In this document: positions 1 through 9,070 of the stretch, in pieces
How the letters are laid out: every line of letters begins with the position of its first letter
Numbering within the stretch: the first letter of the stretch is position 1
Assembly: GCF_002514735.1 (NCBI RefSeq)
Contig: NZ_KZ300477.1
Coordinates: 311,879-375,878 of the forward strand
DNA from: Sediminicola luteus
GTDB taxonomy: Bacteria; Bacteroidota; Bacteroidia; Flavobacteriales; Flavobacteriaceae
DNA length: 64,000 nucleotides
Reading direction: 5' to 3'
Program-made: the position numbers and the translations under genes
The notes under the pieces: generated by a model
Told to the model about the DNA's origin: nothing
Databases searched by the model: none
The model's input: only the letters and a program-made list of their open reading frames with translations

Positions 1-1
1 A

Positions 2-742
2 ACCTATGTGATACTGGAAGATATGGCCAAAGCCCAGAAAATAGCCGAAGCCATCGCCAAAAACCTTCAAGAAACAAAATGGATGAGTACCCAAACCACG
101 GCATACGCCCTTTTGGCCTTGAGCAAATTCGCAAAAGGGGTCGGTGGCAAGGGTATACAATTGGATATGGGTACAAACGGAAAAGTATCGACAGAAAAAG
201 CTACGGCGATTCGCAATGTTTCAGTAAAACCAGGGCACAATAGCCTACAATTGAAAAACCAGGGGGAAAACACCCTTTTCGTTACCCTATCGAATTCGGG
301 GCAATTGCCCATTGGCCAAGAAAAAACCTATGGACGCAACCTAAGGCTTAGTCAACGTTTCACAGATAAGAAAGGCGGCAGCATTGTAGTCGATAAGGTG
401 GCCCAAGGCACCAATTTGGTTATGGAGGTTATCGTTACCAATACAAACGCTGAACCGATAAAAGATGTAGCCTTAACTACCTTTTTACCTAGTGGCTGGG
501 AAGTGATAAACACCCGATTTACCGACTATGGGGAAGTAGCCCAAGCCGATTATTCTGACATCAGGGACGATAGGGTAAACCATTATTTCGATTTAAAGAA
601 AAACGAAACCAAAACCTTTAAATTATTGGTCAATGCCTCCTATTTAGGGTACTATTATTTACCAGGGGCCCAAGTAGAGGCCATGTACGATGCCGAATAT
701 GCTGCCCGAAACAAAGGCCAATGGATTCAAGTAACGGAATAA
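2..742 (+). CDS. Alpha-2-macroglobulin family protein, C-terminal end (5' end outside window)
   Basis: Only the last ~246 residues are present; the frame is open to the left edge, so a start inside the window is unlikely. The first part (QTTAYALLAL, about 35 residues in) looks like the end of the helical thioester/TED-type domain of bacterial alpha-2-macroglobulins. The rest is beta-rich and resembles the terminal macroglobulin domains (LSNSGQLP, then FTDYGEVAQADYSDIRDDR and a final LPGAQVEAMYD). Family role (known): periplasmic or surface protease trap, often encoded beside penicillin-binding protein 1C. Here pbpC lies 5.4 kb downstream, with seven genes between. The family assignment is fairly sure; whether the missing part carries a reactive thioester cannot be seen. 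Confidence 0.8.
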   Translation, partial: TYVILEDMAKAQKIAEAIAKNLQETKWMSTQTTAYALLALSKFAKGVGGKGIQLDMGTNGKVSTEKATAIRNVSVKPGHNSLQLKNQGENTLFVTLSNSGQLPIGQEKTYGRNLRLSQRFTDKKGGSIVVDKVAQGTNLVMEVIVTNTNAEPIKDVALTTFLPSGWEVINTRFTDYGEVAQADYSDIRDDRVNHYFDLKKNETKTFKLLVNASYLGYYYLPGAQVEAMYDAEYAARNKGQWIQVTE

Positions 743-1059
743 TTAGCTCGTAAGCAAGTATGTTTTGAAGGAAACAACCTACATTTTTATGGGATAGGGA
801 TAGTTCTGATTTCTATCTGTATAAAAATAGCCCTTTAATTTTAGGAGTTTACATACCGCCAAGGGTAAAAATCCTTAAATTTGGGGCCATAAGGCGTAAA
901 ACACGTGTAGAATCAAGGCTTTTGTGTCGCTCATTCGGGAATAGTTGAAAAATGATGCGTGATACCGAACGTTTAGTCGGATATATTTGCCCTTTATCGA
1001 TTCGTCCTTTTATTCAGAGTATAACTAAACAAGTATATTAACTGAGATTTTTCAAAACT
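743..1059. promoter_or_regulatory. Intergenic leader of the sulfatase gene with two -7-like elements
   Basis: There is no gene here. Two matches to the Bacteroidota -7 element TAnnTTTG lie on the + strand: TAAATTTG at 876-883 and TATATTTG at 982-989. Neither has a good TTTG box about 20 bases upstream, so promoter activity is inferred. The second would give a leader of roughly 65 bases before the sulfatase start at 1060. Confidence 0.35.
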
Positions 1060-2571
1060 ATGAAAAGAAGCGCTTTGCTTATCGCCCTTTTGGCGATGCC
1101 ATTTATTATGATGGCCCAGAAGAACAAGAAGCCGAATATCCTCGTTATCTGGGGAGACGACATCGGTTGGGCCAACATTAGTAAGTACAACCACGGCATG
1201 ATGGGGTACCAGACCCCGAACATTGACCGAATCGCCAACGAAGGTGCCATGTTCACCGATTGGTATGCACAACAATCCTGTACCGCAGGTAGGGCCGCCT
1301 TTATTTTAGGGCAGCACCCTTTCCGTACCGGACTTTTGACCATTGGTATGCCTGGTGCCAAACAAGGTATCCAAGCCGACCAACCTACCATTGCCGAATT
1401 GTTAAAGAACCAAGGGTATACCTCGGGCCAGTTCGGAAAGAACCACTTGGGTGATCGCGACGAGCACTTACCGACCAACCACGGTTTCGATGAGTTCTTT
1501 GGTAACCTGTACCACTTGAACGCCGAAGAAGAGCCGGAAACCTATTATTACCCAAAAGATGCCGAGTTCCACAAAAAGTTCGGACCTCGTGGGGTAATCC
1601 ATTCGTATTCTGATGGTCGTATCGAAGATACGGGGCCTTTGACCCGTAAGCGTATGGAGACTGCCGATGAGGAATTTACCGCAGCTGCCATTAAATTTAT
1701 CGAAAATGCCCACAAAGCTGGTAAGCCTTTCTTCGTTTGGTTGAGTGCCACCCGTATGCACGTTTGGACCCACCTTAAGGAAGAAAGCCAAGGTGTAACC
1801 GGAATCGGTCTTTATCCCGATGGTATGGCCGAGCACGACAAAGCCATTGGTACCGTATTGGCCAAGTTGGAAGAGTTGAAGATCATAGACAATACCGTAA
1901 TCATGTACTCTACCGATAACGGTGCCGAGAAATTTACATGGCCCGATGGTGGTACTACCCCATTCGCCGGTGAAAAAGGTACCACTTGGGAAGGTGGTTT
2001 CCGTGTACCTTGTGCCATTCGTTGGCCAGGTGTGATCAAGCCAGGAACCATCGATAACAACATCTACTCTCACGAAGACATGATGCCTACCCTTTTGGCT
2101 GCTGCCGGTGTTGATAATGTAAAAGAACAATTATTGACCGGGTACAAAGCCAATGGTAAAAACTTCAAGGTACATTTAGATGGTTACAATATGAAGCCTT
2201 TCTGGGAAGGGAAGGTAAAAGATCCATTGCGTAACGAAATCTACTATTTCGATGCTGGTGGTAACTTGAACGCCCTACGTTATAAAGATTGGAAATTGCA
2301 TTTTACCATCATGGAAGGTGCCATTAACGAAGCGTACAGAAAGACCCCTTCTTGGCCTATTCTGATCAACCTTCGCGCCGATCCATACGAAGTATCGTAC
2401 AAGTCTGCCCTGTATACCCGTTGGTTCGCCGACAATATGTGGACCTTCGTACCGGCCCAGGCCTATGTTGGTAAGTTCTTGGAGACCTTTAAAGAATTCC
2501 CACCGGTTCAGGGAGGATCTTTGGGTATCGACAAAGTGGTTCAATCGCTACAAAGCCGCCCACAGAACTAA
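1060..2571 (+). CDS. Secreted arylsulfatase (formylglycine sulfatase, family S1)
   Basis: Hydrolyses sulfate esters, probably on algal polysaccharide or other sulfated substrates; the exact substrate cannot be read from the sequence. A signal peptide of about 19 residues (MKRSALLIALLAMPFIMMA) predicts export. The sulfatase signature C-T-A-G-R starts at Cys74, the residue converted to formylglycine. Metal ligands are in WGDDIGW (Asp33-Asp34) and STDNGAE near residue 285, followed by the conserved GEKGTTWEGGFRVP segment. The 503-residue length is normal for the family. It stands alone: no sulfatase-maturing enzyme or SusC/SusD pair lies next to it, so maturation must rely on an enzyme encoded elsewhere. 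A terminator follows the stop. Confidence 0.93.
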   Translation: MKRSALLIALLAMPFIMMAQKNKKPNILVIWGDDIGWANISKYNHGMMGYQTPNIDRIANEGAMFTDWYAQQSCTAGRAAFILGQHPFRTGLLTIGMPGAKQGIQADQPTIAELLKNQGYTSGQFGKNHLGDRDEHLPTNHGFDEFFGNLYHLNAEEEPETYYYPKDAEFHKKFGPRGVIHSYSDGRIEDTGPLTRKRMETADEEFTAAAIKFIENAHKAGKPFFVWLSATRMHVWTHLKEESQGVTGIGLYPDGMAEHDKAIGTVLAKLEELKIIDNTVIMYSTDNGAEKFTWPDGGTTPFAGEKGTTWEGGFRVPCAIRWPGVIKPGTIDNNIYSHEDMMPTLLAAAGVDNVKEQLLTGYKANGKNFKVHLDGYNMKPFWEGKVKDPLRNEIYYFDAGGNLNALRYKDWKLHFTIMEGAINEAYRKTPSWPILINLRADPYEVSYKSALYTRWFADNMWTFVPAQAYVGKFLETFKEFPPVQGGSLGIDKVVQSLQSRPQN

Positions 2572-2598
2572 GCCAAGCTTAGATAAAATTTTTAAAAG

Positions 2599-2632
2599 AC
2601 CGTCCCTGCAATTATGTTGGGGCGGTTTTTTA
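2599..2632 (+). terminator. Rho-independent terminator after sulfatase
   Basis: ACCGTCCC pairs with GGGGCGGT (one G-U pair) across a 12-base loop and is followed by a run of six T. It sits 28 bases after the sulfatase stop. Confidence 0.75.
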
Positions 2633-2678
2633 TGTTTAGCCTACCTATACCCAACCTGAAAGTCTTAAATATAACGGC

Positions 2679-3194
2679 ATGCCCGATACGCCAAACCAAC
2701 TAATACTATTAAGAAACGACCGGAACATAGTACATCTAGTTTTGGCCACACTTGGCTATACCCTTTCCTTATGGTTATTGTATAAACTTGTTTTGCACCA
2801 CACCAACACTGTCGAAAGCATAAAAAGGTTAGGTGGTATCATCATTATAATAGGTGTGGCCTTACGCCTATCCTTGATAAAAGAAACCATAATTGATATT
2901 GAAAAACAGCGGTATCGCCAAGGGTTTGGCCTTGGTACTTGGGTATTCTCCAAATGGCGCCACTTACCATCTATTGAATATATCTCGGTTTTTAAGCAAG
3001 CCTTAAGTGACGGAAACCATCAATATCAGATAAACCTATGGTATCAAAAGAGTAAAAGGATTACCGCATTCGAGTGTTTAGATAAAGAAAAGGCCATAAC
3101 AATAACCCAAACACTGGCCCATAATTTTCAATTGGATTGGTTAGATGCCACTTCCCCTAAAAAAATATGGCACAAAAACGCCCAAATAGATTAA
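2679..3194 (+). CDS. Membrane protein of unknown function, two N-terminal helices
   Basis: 171 residues, not recognised as a named family. Two hydrophobic helices (about residues 20-37 and 51-67) are followed by a soluble C-terminal part rich in aromatic and basic residues. The layout, two helices then a small domain starting IDIEKQRYRQGFG, resembles the photosystem/PH-like membrane proteins found in flavobacteria, but this is only a resemblance. The ATG start at 2679 follows the sulfatase terminator by about 50 bases, so it is a separate transcription unit. Its last codons overlap the end of the convergent YceI gene by four bases. Confidence 0.6.
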   Translation: MPDTPNQLILLRNDRNIVHLVLATLGYTLSLWLLYKLVLHHTNTVESIKRLGGIIIIIGVALRLSLIKETIIDIEKQRYRQGFGLGTWVFSKWRHLPSIEYISVFKQALSDGNHQYQINLWYQKSKRITAFECLDKEKAITITQTLAHNFQLDWLDATSPKKIWHKNAQID

Positions 3195-3775
3195 CACCCA
3201 TCCTCAAAACGGATGTTTACGTCCAGTTCTATGATATTGGAGATAACATCATGTTTATGGGGCCCCATAAGATTTTCATTGGCATAGTCTACCTTCCAAC
3301 GGTTACGGTCCAATTTTAGTTGGGAACGCAAGACCATGGCCCTAGCCTCACTGGCCAAACTAGCTTTAAAGGTGATAAAGTTACGAACGCCCTTTAAGGT
3401 TAAAAAGCCTTCAACATCCAAAGTATCGTCCGTATTATAATACACCCTACTTATCTCGAGCGTAGCTTCCGGGTACATCCCTACATCAAAAAACAATGGG
3501 CTCTTTAAAAAAGTAATCAAAGCATTTTTCGAAGCGCCTTCGGTGTCGGCCAGGGTACGCATATCAATCGAAAAACGTCCCGATTGGATTAACCCTTCCT
3601 TCATATCAATTCCGCCACCAGAGAATTTTAAAGTCCCCCGTTGTTTGTTCAATTCGGCAAAGTTAGATCCTGTCCAACCTACGGTGCTCTGGGTGGTATC
3701 GAGCACTAAGGAATACTGCGCCTGCATAGATCCCACACCCATCAACAATAACAAAAGGAAACAAAGCTTTTTCAT
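3191..3775 (-). CDS. YceI family secreted protein
   Basis: 194 residues with a signal peptide (MKKLCFLLLLLMGVGSMQA). The YceI fold shows in YSLVLDTTQSTVGWTGSNF at the mature N-terminus, GTLKFSGGGIDMKEG, the ALITFLKSPLFFDVGMYPEA segment (the usual 'HLKSxDFFDV' motif) and the closing LKGVRNFITF. YceI proteins are lipocalin-like barrels that bind isoprenoid or other hydrophobic molecules in the periplasm. It is transcribed away from a membrane-anchored regulator whose start is 126 bases off, a pairing that suggests the regulator may act on it (inference). Confidence 0.9.
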   Translation of the reverse strand: MKKLCFLLLLLMGVGSMQAQYSLVLDTTQSTVGWTGSNFAELNKQRGTLKFSGGGIDMKEGLIQSGRFSIDMRTLADTEGASKNALITFLKSPLFFDVGMYPEATLEISRVYYNTDDTLDVEGFLTLKGVRNFITFKASLASEARAMVLRSQLKLDRNRWKVDYANENLMGPHKHDVISNIIELDVNIRFEDGC

Positions 3776-3900
3776 AGCACGAATTTTAGTAATTATTTAA
3801 TCCAAAGCTATTTGGTACACCCTTTAAAGATGTCAAAAAAATGTAAAACCAGTGTCAAATGTGCAGAATTATCATTTACTTGAAATACTTTTACACGCAT

Positions 3901-4779
3901 ATGTCCCTAAAAAACCTGTTCATTGTTTTACCCATGTTGGCTTTAGGCTTATTGCTTCTGTTAGGAGGCAAGGCCGAAGAACCCCTACCCCATTTTGAGG
4001 AAAAGGTAAAAGTGGCCTTACGGAAAACCGGGCATAACCTCTTGTTGGCTTCCCAAGACTCTACCTCGCTGGTCTTACCCATTCAAAAACTGGAAGAAAA
4101 TAAATTCCGCCTCACCTTTGAAACCGATTTGGTTTTGGCCCCCGAGCAGGTCGTTTCCGAGATCAATACCCATTTAGGGCAAAGTGGACTTTCGCAGGAT
4201 TATATCGTGGAATTGGTCGATTGCGATACCCAAAACGTATGGTATAGCTTTCAAATGGTACAAGACCAAAAAGATGATCTGGTCACCTGCCAAGGTCGTA
4301 CCCTCCCCCTAAATTGTTATGCCCTGGATATCGTCTTTATAAAACCACAGCCTACCCATGCCATTGGCACACCGAAAACCTATCTCTCCCTGATGCTCAT
4401 CGGATTTTTAGGCTTCGGGCTTTGGTATACCAACCAAAAAAAATCTGCTGCCGATAAACAAGAGAATCAAGCGGAAAATACTTTGATCTTGGGCCCTTAC
4501 CGATTGGATTGCGATAACCTACAACTATTGGGTGGGGCGCAACCCATAGAACTCAGTACCAAGGAAAGTGAATTATTGGCCATTTTTTCGCGTCATGGCG
4601 AGCAGGTGGTAAAACGTGAGATATTGGTAAAGGAAGTTTGGGAAGACAAAGGCATTTTCGTGGGGCGTAGTTTGGATACTTTTATCTCTATGATCCGTAA
4701 AAAACTAAAACCCGATGGGCTTCTGCAAATCGTAACCGTACATGGAGTGGGGTATCGCTTGGAGTCTAAACAGGAATAA
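3901..4779 (+). CDS. Membrane-anchored winged-helix transcription regulator (ToxR/CadC-like layout)
   Basis: 292 residues from the ATG at 3901; an upstream in-frame ATG at 3859 would add a 14-residue extension without signal character, so the later start is preferred. An N-terminal hydrophobic helix (about residues 5-22) and a second one at about 160-178 bracket a ~135-residue extracytoplasmic part with two cysteines. The C-terminal ~95 residues are an OmpR/PhoB-type winged helix (LSTKESELLAIFSRHGEQVV, then RSLDTFISMIRKKL and VHGVGYRLE). The order is reversed relative to ToxR, since the DNA-binding end is at the C-terminus, but the logic of a one-component membrane regulator is the same. No kinase gene is adjacent. 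Confidence 0.8.
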   Translation: MSLKNLFIVLPMLALGLLLLLGGKAEEPLPHFEEKVKVALRKTGHNLLLASQDSTSLVLPIQKLEENKFRLTFETDLVLAPEQVVSEINTHLGQSGLSQDYIVELVDCDTQNVWYSFQMVQDQKDDLVTCQGRTLPLNCYALDIVFIKPQPTHAIGTPKTYLSLMLIGFLGFGLWYTNQKKSAADKQENQAENTLILGPYRLDCDNLQLLGGAQPIELSTKESELLAIFSRHGEQVVKREILVKEVWEDKGIFVGRSLDTFISMIRKKLKPDGLLQIVTVHGVGYRLESKQE

Positions 4780-4787
4780 CCCCTACG

Positions 4788-5294
4788 CTACACCTCAAGT
4801 AAAGGTTCATCTGTATCCCGCAAAACGGCATCGAAAATAAAATCGCCAATATCCTTTATGGGCTCATAGAATACCGATTCTTCGATTATCTCTTTGTCAA
4901 CCCATCCCCATTGTAAGAGGGTATTGTGAAAAAATATGATCAAGGCCCCAATGATCACTGCGTTCTTTAAGGCACCAAAAACCGCCCCCAACAACTTGTT
5001 AAGTCCGCCCAACATGGCAAAATCAGCTATTTTTGTCAAGAGTTTCCCGGCCATGGAAACCCCAATTACAATCGCTGCAAAAGTGATGACAAAGGCCAAT
5101 ATTTTAATGTATTGCGAGTCCCATTCCATGTTCTGATGTAGATAATCTTCAGCGATATACGAGAAATGAATGGCACCGAAAATACCGGCGATCAAAGCCA
5201 CCAAAGAGGCCAATTCTACAAACAGGCCGTTGGAAAAGCCTTTATACAACCCCCAAAACAGGAGAATTCCGATAACGATATCTAAAATGGGCAT
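4788..5294 (-). CDS. CvpA family membrane protein
   Basis: 168 residues with four hydrophobic helices (about 3-20, 28-46, 63-85, 104-125). Motifs typical of CvpA are the opening LDIVIGILLFWGLYKGFSNGL and GGLNKLLGAVFGALKNAVI. In E. coli CvpA is linked to colicin V production and bile or envelope stress; in Bacteroidota its job is not settled. It is convergent with the winged-helix regulator gene, with stops nine bases apart. Confidence 0.88.
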   Translation of the reverse strand: MPILDIVIGILLFWGLYKGFSNGLFVELASLVALIAGIFGAIHFSYIAEDYLHQNMEWDSQYIKILAFVITFAAIVIGVSMAGKLLTKIADFAMLGGLNKLLGAVFGALKNAVIIGALIIFFHNTLLQWGWVDKEIIEESVFYEPIKDIGDFIFDAVLRDTDEPLLEV

Positions 5295-5379
5295 AGCGAT
5301 GGTTTACACAAATATAGCAGCCAAAAGACAAGTCACAAAACCAAGATGGTATTCGTAACTTTGCCCGATAAATAGATGT

Positions 5380-5736
5380 ATGGCCAGGGATGAAGTTTTA
5401 AAAGAGCGCTGGGAGTTATTGGTAAGTCAATTATCGGCAAAATTTTCTAATGGAGACCCCCTCGATCTCGATGCCATTATCTATCTGATCGGCATTCAGG
5501 AACTGGGGCAACCCAAGCGAAAGTATAAAAAAGACGAGAAGGTAAACTTGATGCATATCGCTATTTGCCGTCTTTTGGAACCCTATGGTTATTATGAATT
5601 CGACTTCTTCGATCCGGACGGATGGCCCCACTACAAGGTAAAAGAAAACCTACCCTTTTTAAAAGCCGGCGAACAGTCCGTTTTAATGAAAGAGGCCATA
5701 GTAAGCTATTTTGTGGAAAAAGGTTTTTTCGAATAA
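5380..5736 (+). CDS. Conserved cytoplasmic protein of unknown function
   Basis: 118 residues, no signal or membrane segment. Recognisable features are acidic and basic patches and a conserved-looking core, YYEFDFFDPDGWPHY (about residues 71-85). I believe homologues are common in flavobacteria, but I know no function. The start follows the divergent CvpA gene by 85 bases. It is the first gene of a + strand run that continues with the monooxygenase-like protein 47 bases on and PbpC. Confidence 0.7.
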   Translation: MARDEVLKERWELLVSQLSAKFSNGDPLDLDAIIYLIGIQELGQPKRKYKKDEKVNLMHIAICRLLEPYGYYEFDFFDPDGWPHYKVKENLPFLKAGEQSVLMKEAIVSYFVEKGFFE

Positions 5737-5783
5737 GGCTACAAAAAGGCGATCCTCGTATCTTTATTCCAAAAGAGAAAGCC

Positions 5784-6095
5784 ATGCAAGCCCCTTATTA
5801 TGCCGTAATTTTTACCTCAACCCGTAACGATGGTGATCAAGGCTATGCCGAAATGGCCCAAAAGATGGAAGCACTCGCCCAGGAACAACCGGGTTTTTTA
5901 GGTATGGAAAGTGCCCGGGAACAGCTTGGTATTACCGTAAGTTATTGGGAAAATATACAGGCCATAACCCAATGGAAAAAGCAATTGGATCATGTTGATG
6001 CCCAACGAAAGGGCCGTTCTACCTGGTATAGTGGTTACCGAGTACGGATCTGCAAGGTAGAACGGGAATACAGCTTTGGGAAACTTTCTTTCTAA
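5784..6095 (+). CDS. Antibiotic biosynthesis monooxygenase (ABM) domain protein
   Basis: 103 residues from ATG 5784. This start is preferred to upstream in-frame codons, because those would lie inside the preceding gene. The ferredoxin-like ABM fold is suggested by YYAVIFTSTR, the central EQPGFLGMESAREQLGITVSYWE (split around Gly-Phe-Leu-Gly-Met) and the tryptophans of ITQWKKQLDHVDAQRKGRSTWY. Such proteins are small dimeric oxygenases or haem/quinone-binding proteins; the substrate is unknown. The stop is three bases before the PbpC start, so the two are almost certainly co-transcribed. Confidence 0.8.
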   Translation: MQAPYYAVIFTSTRNDGDQGYAEMAQKMEALAQEQPGFLGMESAREQLGITVSYWENIQAITQWKKQLDHVDAQRKGRSTWYSGYRVRICKVEREYSFGKLSF

Positions 6096-6098
6096 GTT

Positions 6099-8474
6099 AT
6101 GGTTTTCAGGTTAGGACTGACAACCATTACAAAACGTTTGGGGCAGTATATAGTGCGGCACCCATTACAGTCTACCCTTTTCCTTATTACACTAATCGGG
6201 TACTATTTTTGTTTGCCACAGACCCTTTTTAACCAACCCACGGCCACGGTGGTACATGCCCGAAATGGGGAACTGCTCGGTGCCAAGATCGCGGCCGATG
6301 GCCAATGGCGATTCCCAGCACTAGATTCGGTGCCCAAAAAATTTGAACACTGTCTGTTGGCATTCGAAGATGGCTATTTTTACCAGCACCCCGGTTTTAA
6401 CCCGGTTGCCATGGGCAAGGCCTTAGGTGCCAATTTGGCCCAAGGCAGGGTTGTTCGTGGTGGCAGTACCATAACCCAACAATTGATCCGCTTGCATCGC
6501 GGGCAAAAAGGCCGCACATATTCCGAAAAACTTTGGGAACTGGTTTTGGCCACCCGGGCCGAATGGCGTTATACCAAAAAAGAGATTTTGGCTCTTTATG
6601 CTTCCCACGCCCCTTTTGGTGGCAATGTGGTAGGCCTGCCCATGGCCGCCTATCGCTATTACGGTCTATCGCCCGACCAACTTTCTTGGGCCGAAGCCGC
6701 TACGCTTGCTGTTTTACCTAATGCCCCTGGACTTATTTTTCCGGGAAAACGACAGGAAAGGCTGAAAAAGAAACGGGATTTTGTGCTTAAAAAACTCTTC
6801 GACCAAAAAGTGCTCGACAGCACCACTTACCAACTGGCCCTGTTGGAACCACTACCCAATGCCCCCTATGCCCTACCAAAAACGGCTACACATCTCGTGG
6901 CCCACCTTGGGCAAACCCAAACCGGGCAGAACATTACCACTACCCTTGACTATAACCTACAAGAACGGATAAACCAAATCGTAAGTAGGCACCACAGGCA
7001 ACTTGTAGGCAATCAAGTGCATAACGCGGCCGTATTGGTAGTGGACACCAAAACCCGTGAGGTGCTGGCCTATGTAGGGAATAGCCCTACCGACAAAGCC
7101 CATGAAAAAGATGTGGATATGGTTCGGGCGAACCGTTCTACGGGTAGTTTGTTAAAACCCCTACTGTACGCCGCTGCCCTAGATGCTGGGGAATTAAGCC
7201 CTACCATGTTAGTGGCCGATGTACCCACCCATATTGCCGGTTATAATCCAGAGAATTTTTCCAAAACCTACGCTGGGGCCGTAATGGCCAAAACAGCCTT
7301 GGCTAAATCGTTGAACGTTCCTGCCGTACGCATTTTACAGAATTATGGCTTACAGAAATTCCGCGCCCAACTGGACGCCTTTAAATTAAAAGGAATAAAC
7401 AAACCTGCCGACCATTACGGACTCACCCTGGCCTTGGGTGGCGCAGAAGCCAATTTATGGGATCTAACCAAGGTTTATGCCAGTATGGGCAGCACGGTTA
7501 TGCACTTTACCCAAAGTTCTTCAGAATACTATCCGAACGAGATACAGCCACCCATTTTGGAAAAAGGAAAACAAGCCGATTTCGGATTGCCTACACAGGA
7601 AAAAACCACTTTTGATGCCGCCAGTGTCTATTTGACCCTAGAAGCCCTAAAGGAAGTGAATCGGCCCGAAAGCAACCAAGCCTGGCAATTTTTCGATTCG
7701 GCCCGACCCATTGCTTGGAAAACCGGGACCAGTTTCGGGAACAAAGATGCCTGGGCCATAGGTGTTACCCCTGAATTTACCGTGGGTGTTTGGGTGGGTA
7801 ATGCCGATGGCGAAGGGAGGCCGGGCATCACCGGGCTAACGGCGGCCGCCCCTGTTTTATTCGATATATTCGGCAGTCTACCCCAAACCAGCTGGTTTCC
7901 CAAACCCTTCGATGCCTTTAAGCAAGTCGCACTATGTACCCAAAGTGGTTTTTTGGCCACCGAAGTCTGTACTAGTAAAACGGTAGATATCCCGAATACG
8001 GCCATTGCCCTATCAGCCTGCCCCTACCACCACTGGGTGCACCTCAATCCACAAACCGGTGAACGGGTAAACAGTTCTTGTTTTGAAGTTAGTGCCGCAC
8101 AAAAAACGGCATGGTTCAGCCTACCTCCACTTATGGAATGGTATTTTGCCAAAAACCAGGCCCAATACCAAATCTTACCCCCTTTTCAAAAAGGTTGTGA
8201 AGTTGTAGACGCCTCTCCCATGGCCTTTATCTACCCCGCAGCCCAAAGCCGGATAAGCTTGACCAAGGATTTCGATGGGGAAATAAACCCCATGGTAGCC
8301 CGTTTGGCCCATTCGGATTATGATAGTGAAGTCTTCTGGTATTTAAACAGTGACTATGTTGGCCATACAAAACAATATCACGAAATGGAACTTTGGCCAA
8401 AAACAGGTGCCCATACACTAACCGCCACGGACGCCGAAGGCCACCAAATTCAAGTGAAGTTTTCGGTGGATTGA
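6099..8474 (+). CDS. pbpC: Penicillin-binding protein 1C (bifunctional glycosyltransferase/transpeptidase)
   Basis: 791 residues. A membrane anchor (about 24-40) is followed by a GT51 transglycosylase domain with catalytic Glu90 in FEDGYFYQHPGFNP and the GGSTITQQLIR motif. The transpeptidase has Ser350-Leu-Leu-Lys353 (in RSTGSLLKP), Ser404-Leu-Asn406 and Lys541-Thr-Gly543. The last ~90 residues form the PBP1C-specific C-terminal domain. It polymerises and cross-links peptidoglycan in the periplasm. PBP1C is usually paired with alpha-2-macroglobulin; here that gene ends 5.4 kb upstream, and the immediate partner is an ABM-domain protein three bases away. Confidence 0.95.
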   Translation: MVFRLGLTTITKRLGQYIVRHPLQSTLFLITLIGYYFCLPQTLFNQPTATVVHARNGELLGAKIAADGQWRFPALDSVPKKFEHCLLAFEDGYFYQHPGFNPVAMGKALGANLAQGRVVRGGSTITQQLIRLHRGQKGRTYSEKLWELVLATRAEWRYTKKEILALYASHAPFGGNVVGLPMAAYRYYGLSPDQLSWAEAATLAVLPNAPGLIFPGKRQERLKKKRDFVLKKLFDQKVLDSTTYQLALLEPLPNAPYALPKTATHLVAHLGQTQTGQNITTTLDYNLQERINQIVSRHHRQLVGNQVHNAAVLVVDTKTREVLAYVGNSPTDKAHEKDVDMVRANRSTGSLLKPLLYAAALDAGELSPTMLVADVPTHIAGYNPENFSKTYAGAVMAKTALAKSLNVPAVRILQNYGLQKFRAQLDAFKLKGINKPADHYGLTLALGGAEANLWDLTKVYASMGSTVMHFTQSSSEYYPNEIQPPILEKGKQADFGLPTQEKTTFDAASVYLTLEALKEVNRPESNQAWQFFDSARPIAWKTGTSFGNKDAWAIGVTPEFTVGVWVGNADGEGRPGITGLTAAAPVLFDIFGSLPQTSWFPKPFDAFKQVALCTQSGFLATEVCTSKTVDIPNTAIALSACPYHHWVHLNPQTGERVNSSCFEVSAAQKTAWFSLPPLMEWYFAKNQAQYQILPPFQKGCEVVDASPMAFIYPAAQSRISLTKDFDGEINPMVARLAHSDYDSEVFWYLNSDYVGHTKQYHEMELWPKTGAHTLTATDAEGHQIQVKFSVD

Positions 8475-8528
8475 AGTAACGATATCGATAGTTGTATGTA
8501 ATATGTATATTGAATTAAAAAGGAAAAA

Positions 8529-9065
8529 TTGGACAATTATTTTATAAAAAGCGAGAGATTAGGTTTTTCAACTTGGGGTAAAGAAAAATTCCCATTTGCA
8601 AAGGAATTGTGGGGAAATATAAATGTGACAAAACTTATTGATTCAAGAGGCGAATTAAATGACAACCAAATATTTGAAAAACTGAACGCTGAAATTGAAA
8701 ACTATAAAAAGCATGGAATTCAATATTATCCTATTTTCTTACTCGAAAATAATGAGTTTGTTGGTTGCTGTGGATTAAAACCTTATGATTTAGATAATGG
8801 AGTTTATGAAATTGGTTTCCATATTGTTCCAAATCATTGGAAAAAAGGAATTGCCAAAGAATCCGCAACAAGAATTATTAAATATGCTTTCGTTGATCTA
8901 AAGGCCAATGAACTTTTCGCTGGTCATAACCCGAATAATATTGGTTCACAAAAACTATTAAATAAACTAGGGTTTGAATACATTGGTGTAGAATTTTTTG
9001 AACCAACAGGTTTAAATCATCCATCATATAGAATGAAAAGAAACACTACATTTAACAATACTTAG
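8529..9065 (+). CDS. GNAT N-acetyltransferase (RimJ/RimL-like), AT-rich and probably acquired
   Basis: 178 residues. The GNAT core shows in NEFVGCCGLKPYDLDNGVYEIGFHI (strands 4-5) and the acetyl-CoA loop HWKKGIAKESATRIIKYAF, followed by NPNNIGSQKLLNKLGFEYIG. The best start is TTG at 8529: it is preceded by AAAAAGGAAAAA, an unusual purine-rich site for this genome, and gives a natural N-terminus (DNYFIKSERLGF). The gene is markedly richer in A and T than its neighbours, and it is followed by palindromic DNA at 9071-9188. Together these suggest lateral acquisition. The substrate is unknown; these enzymes acetylate proteins, antibiotics or small amines. Confidence 0.85.
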   Translation: MDNYFIKSERLGFSTWGKEKFPFAKELWGNINVTKLIDSRGELNDNQIFEKLNAEIENYKKHGIQYYPIFLLENNEFVGCCGLKPYDLDNGVYEIGFHIVPNHWKKGIAKESATRIIKYAFVDLKANELFAGHNPNNIGSQKLLNKLGFEYIGVEFFEPTGLNHPSYRMKRNTTFNNT

Positions 9066-9070
9066 ACACA

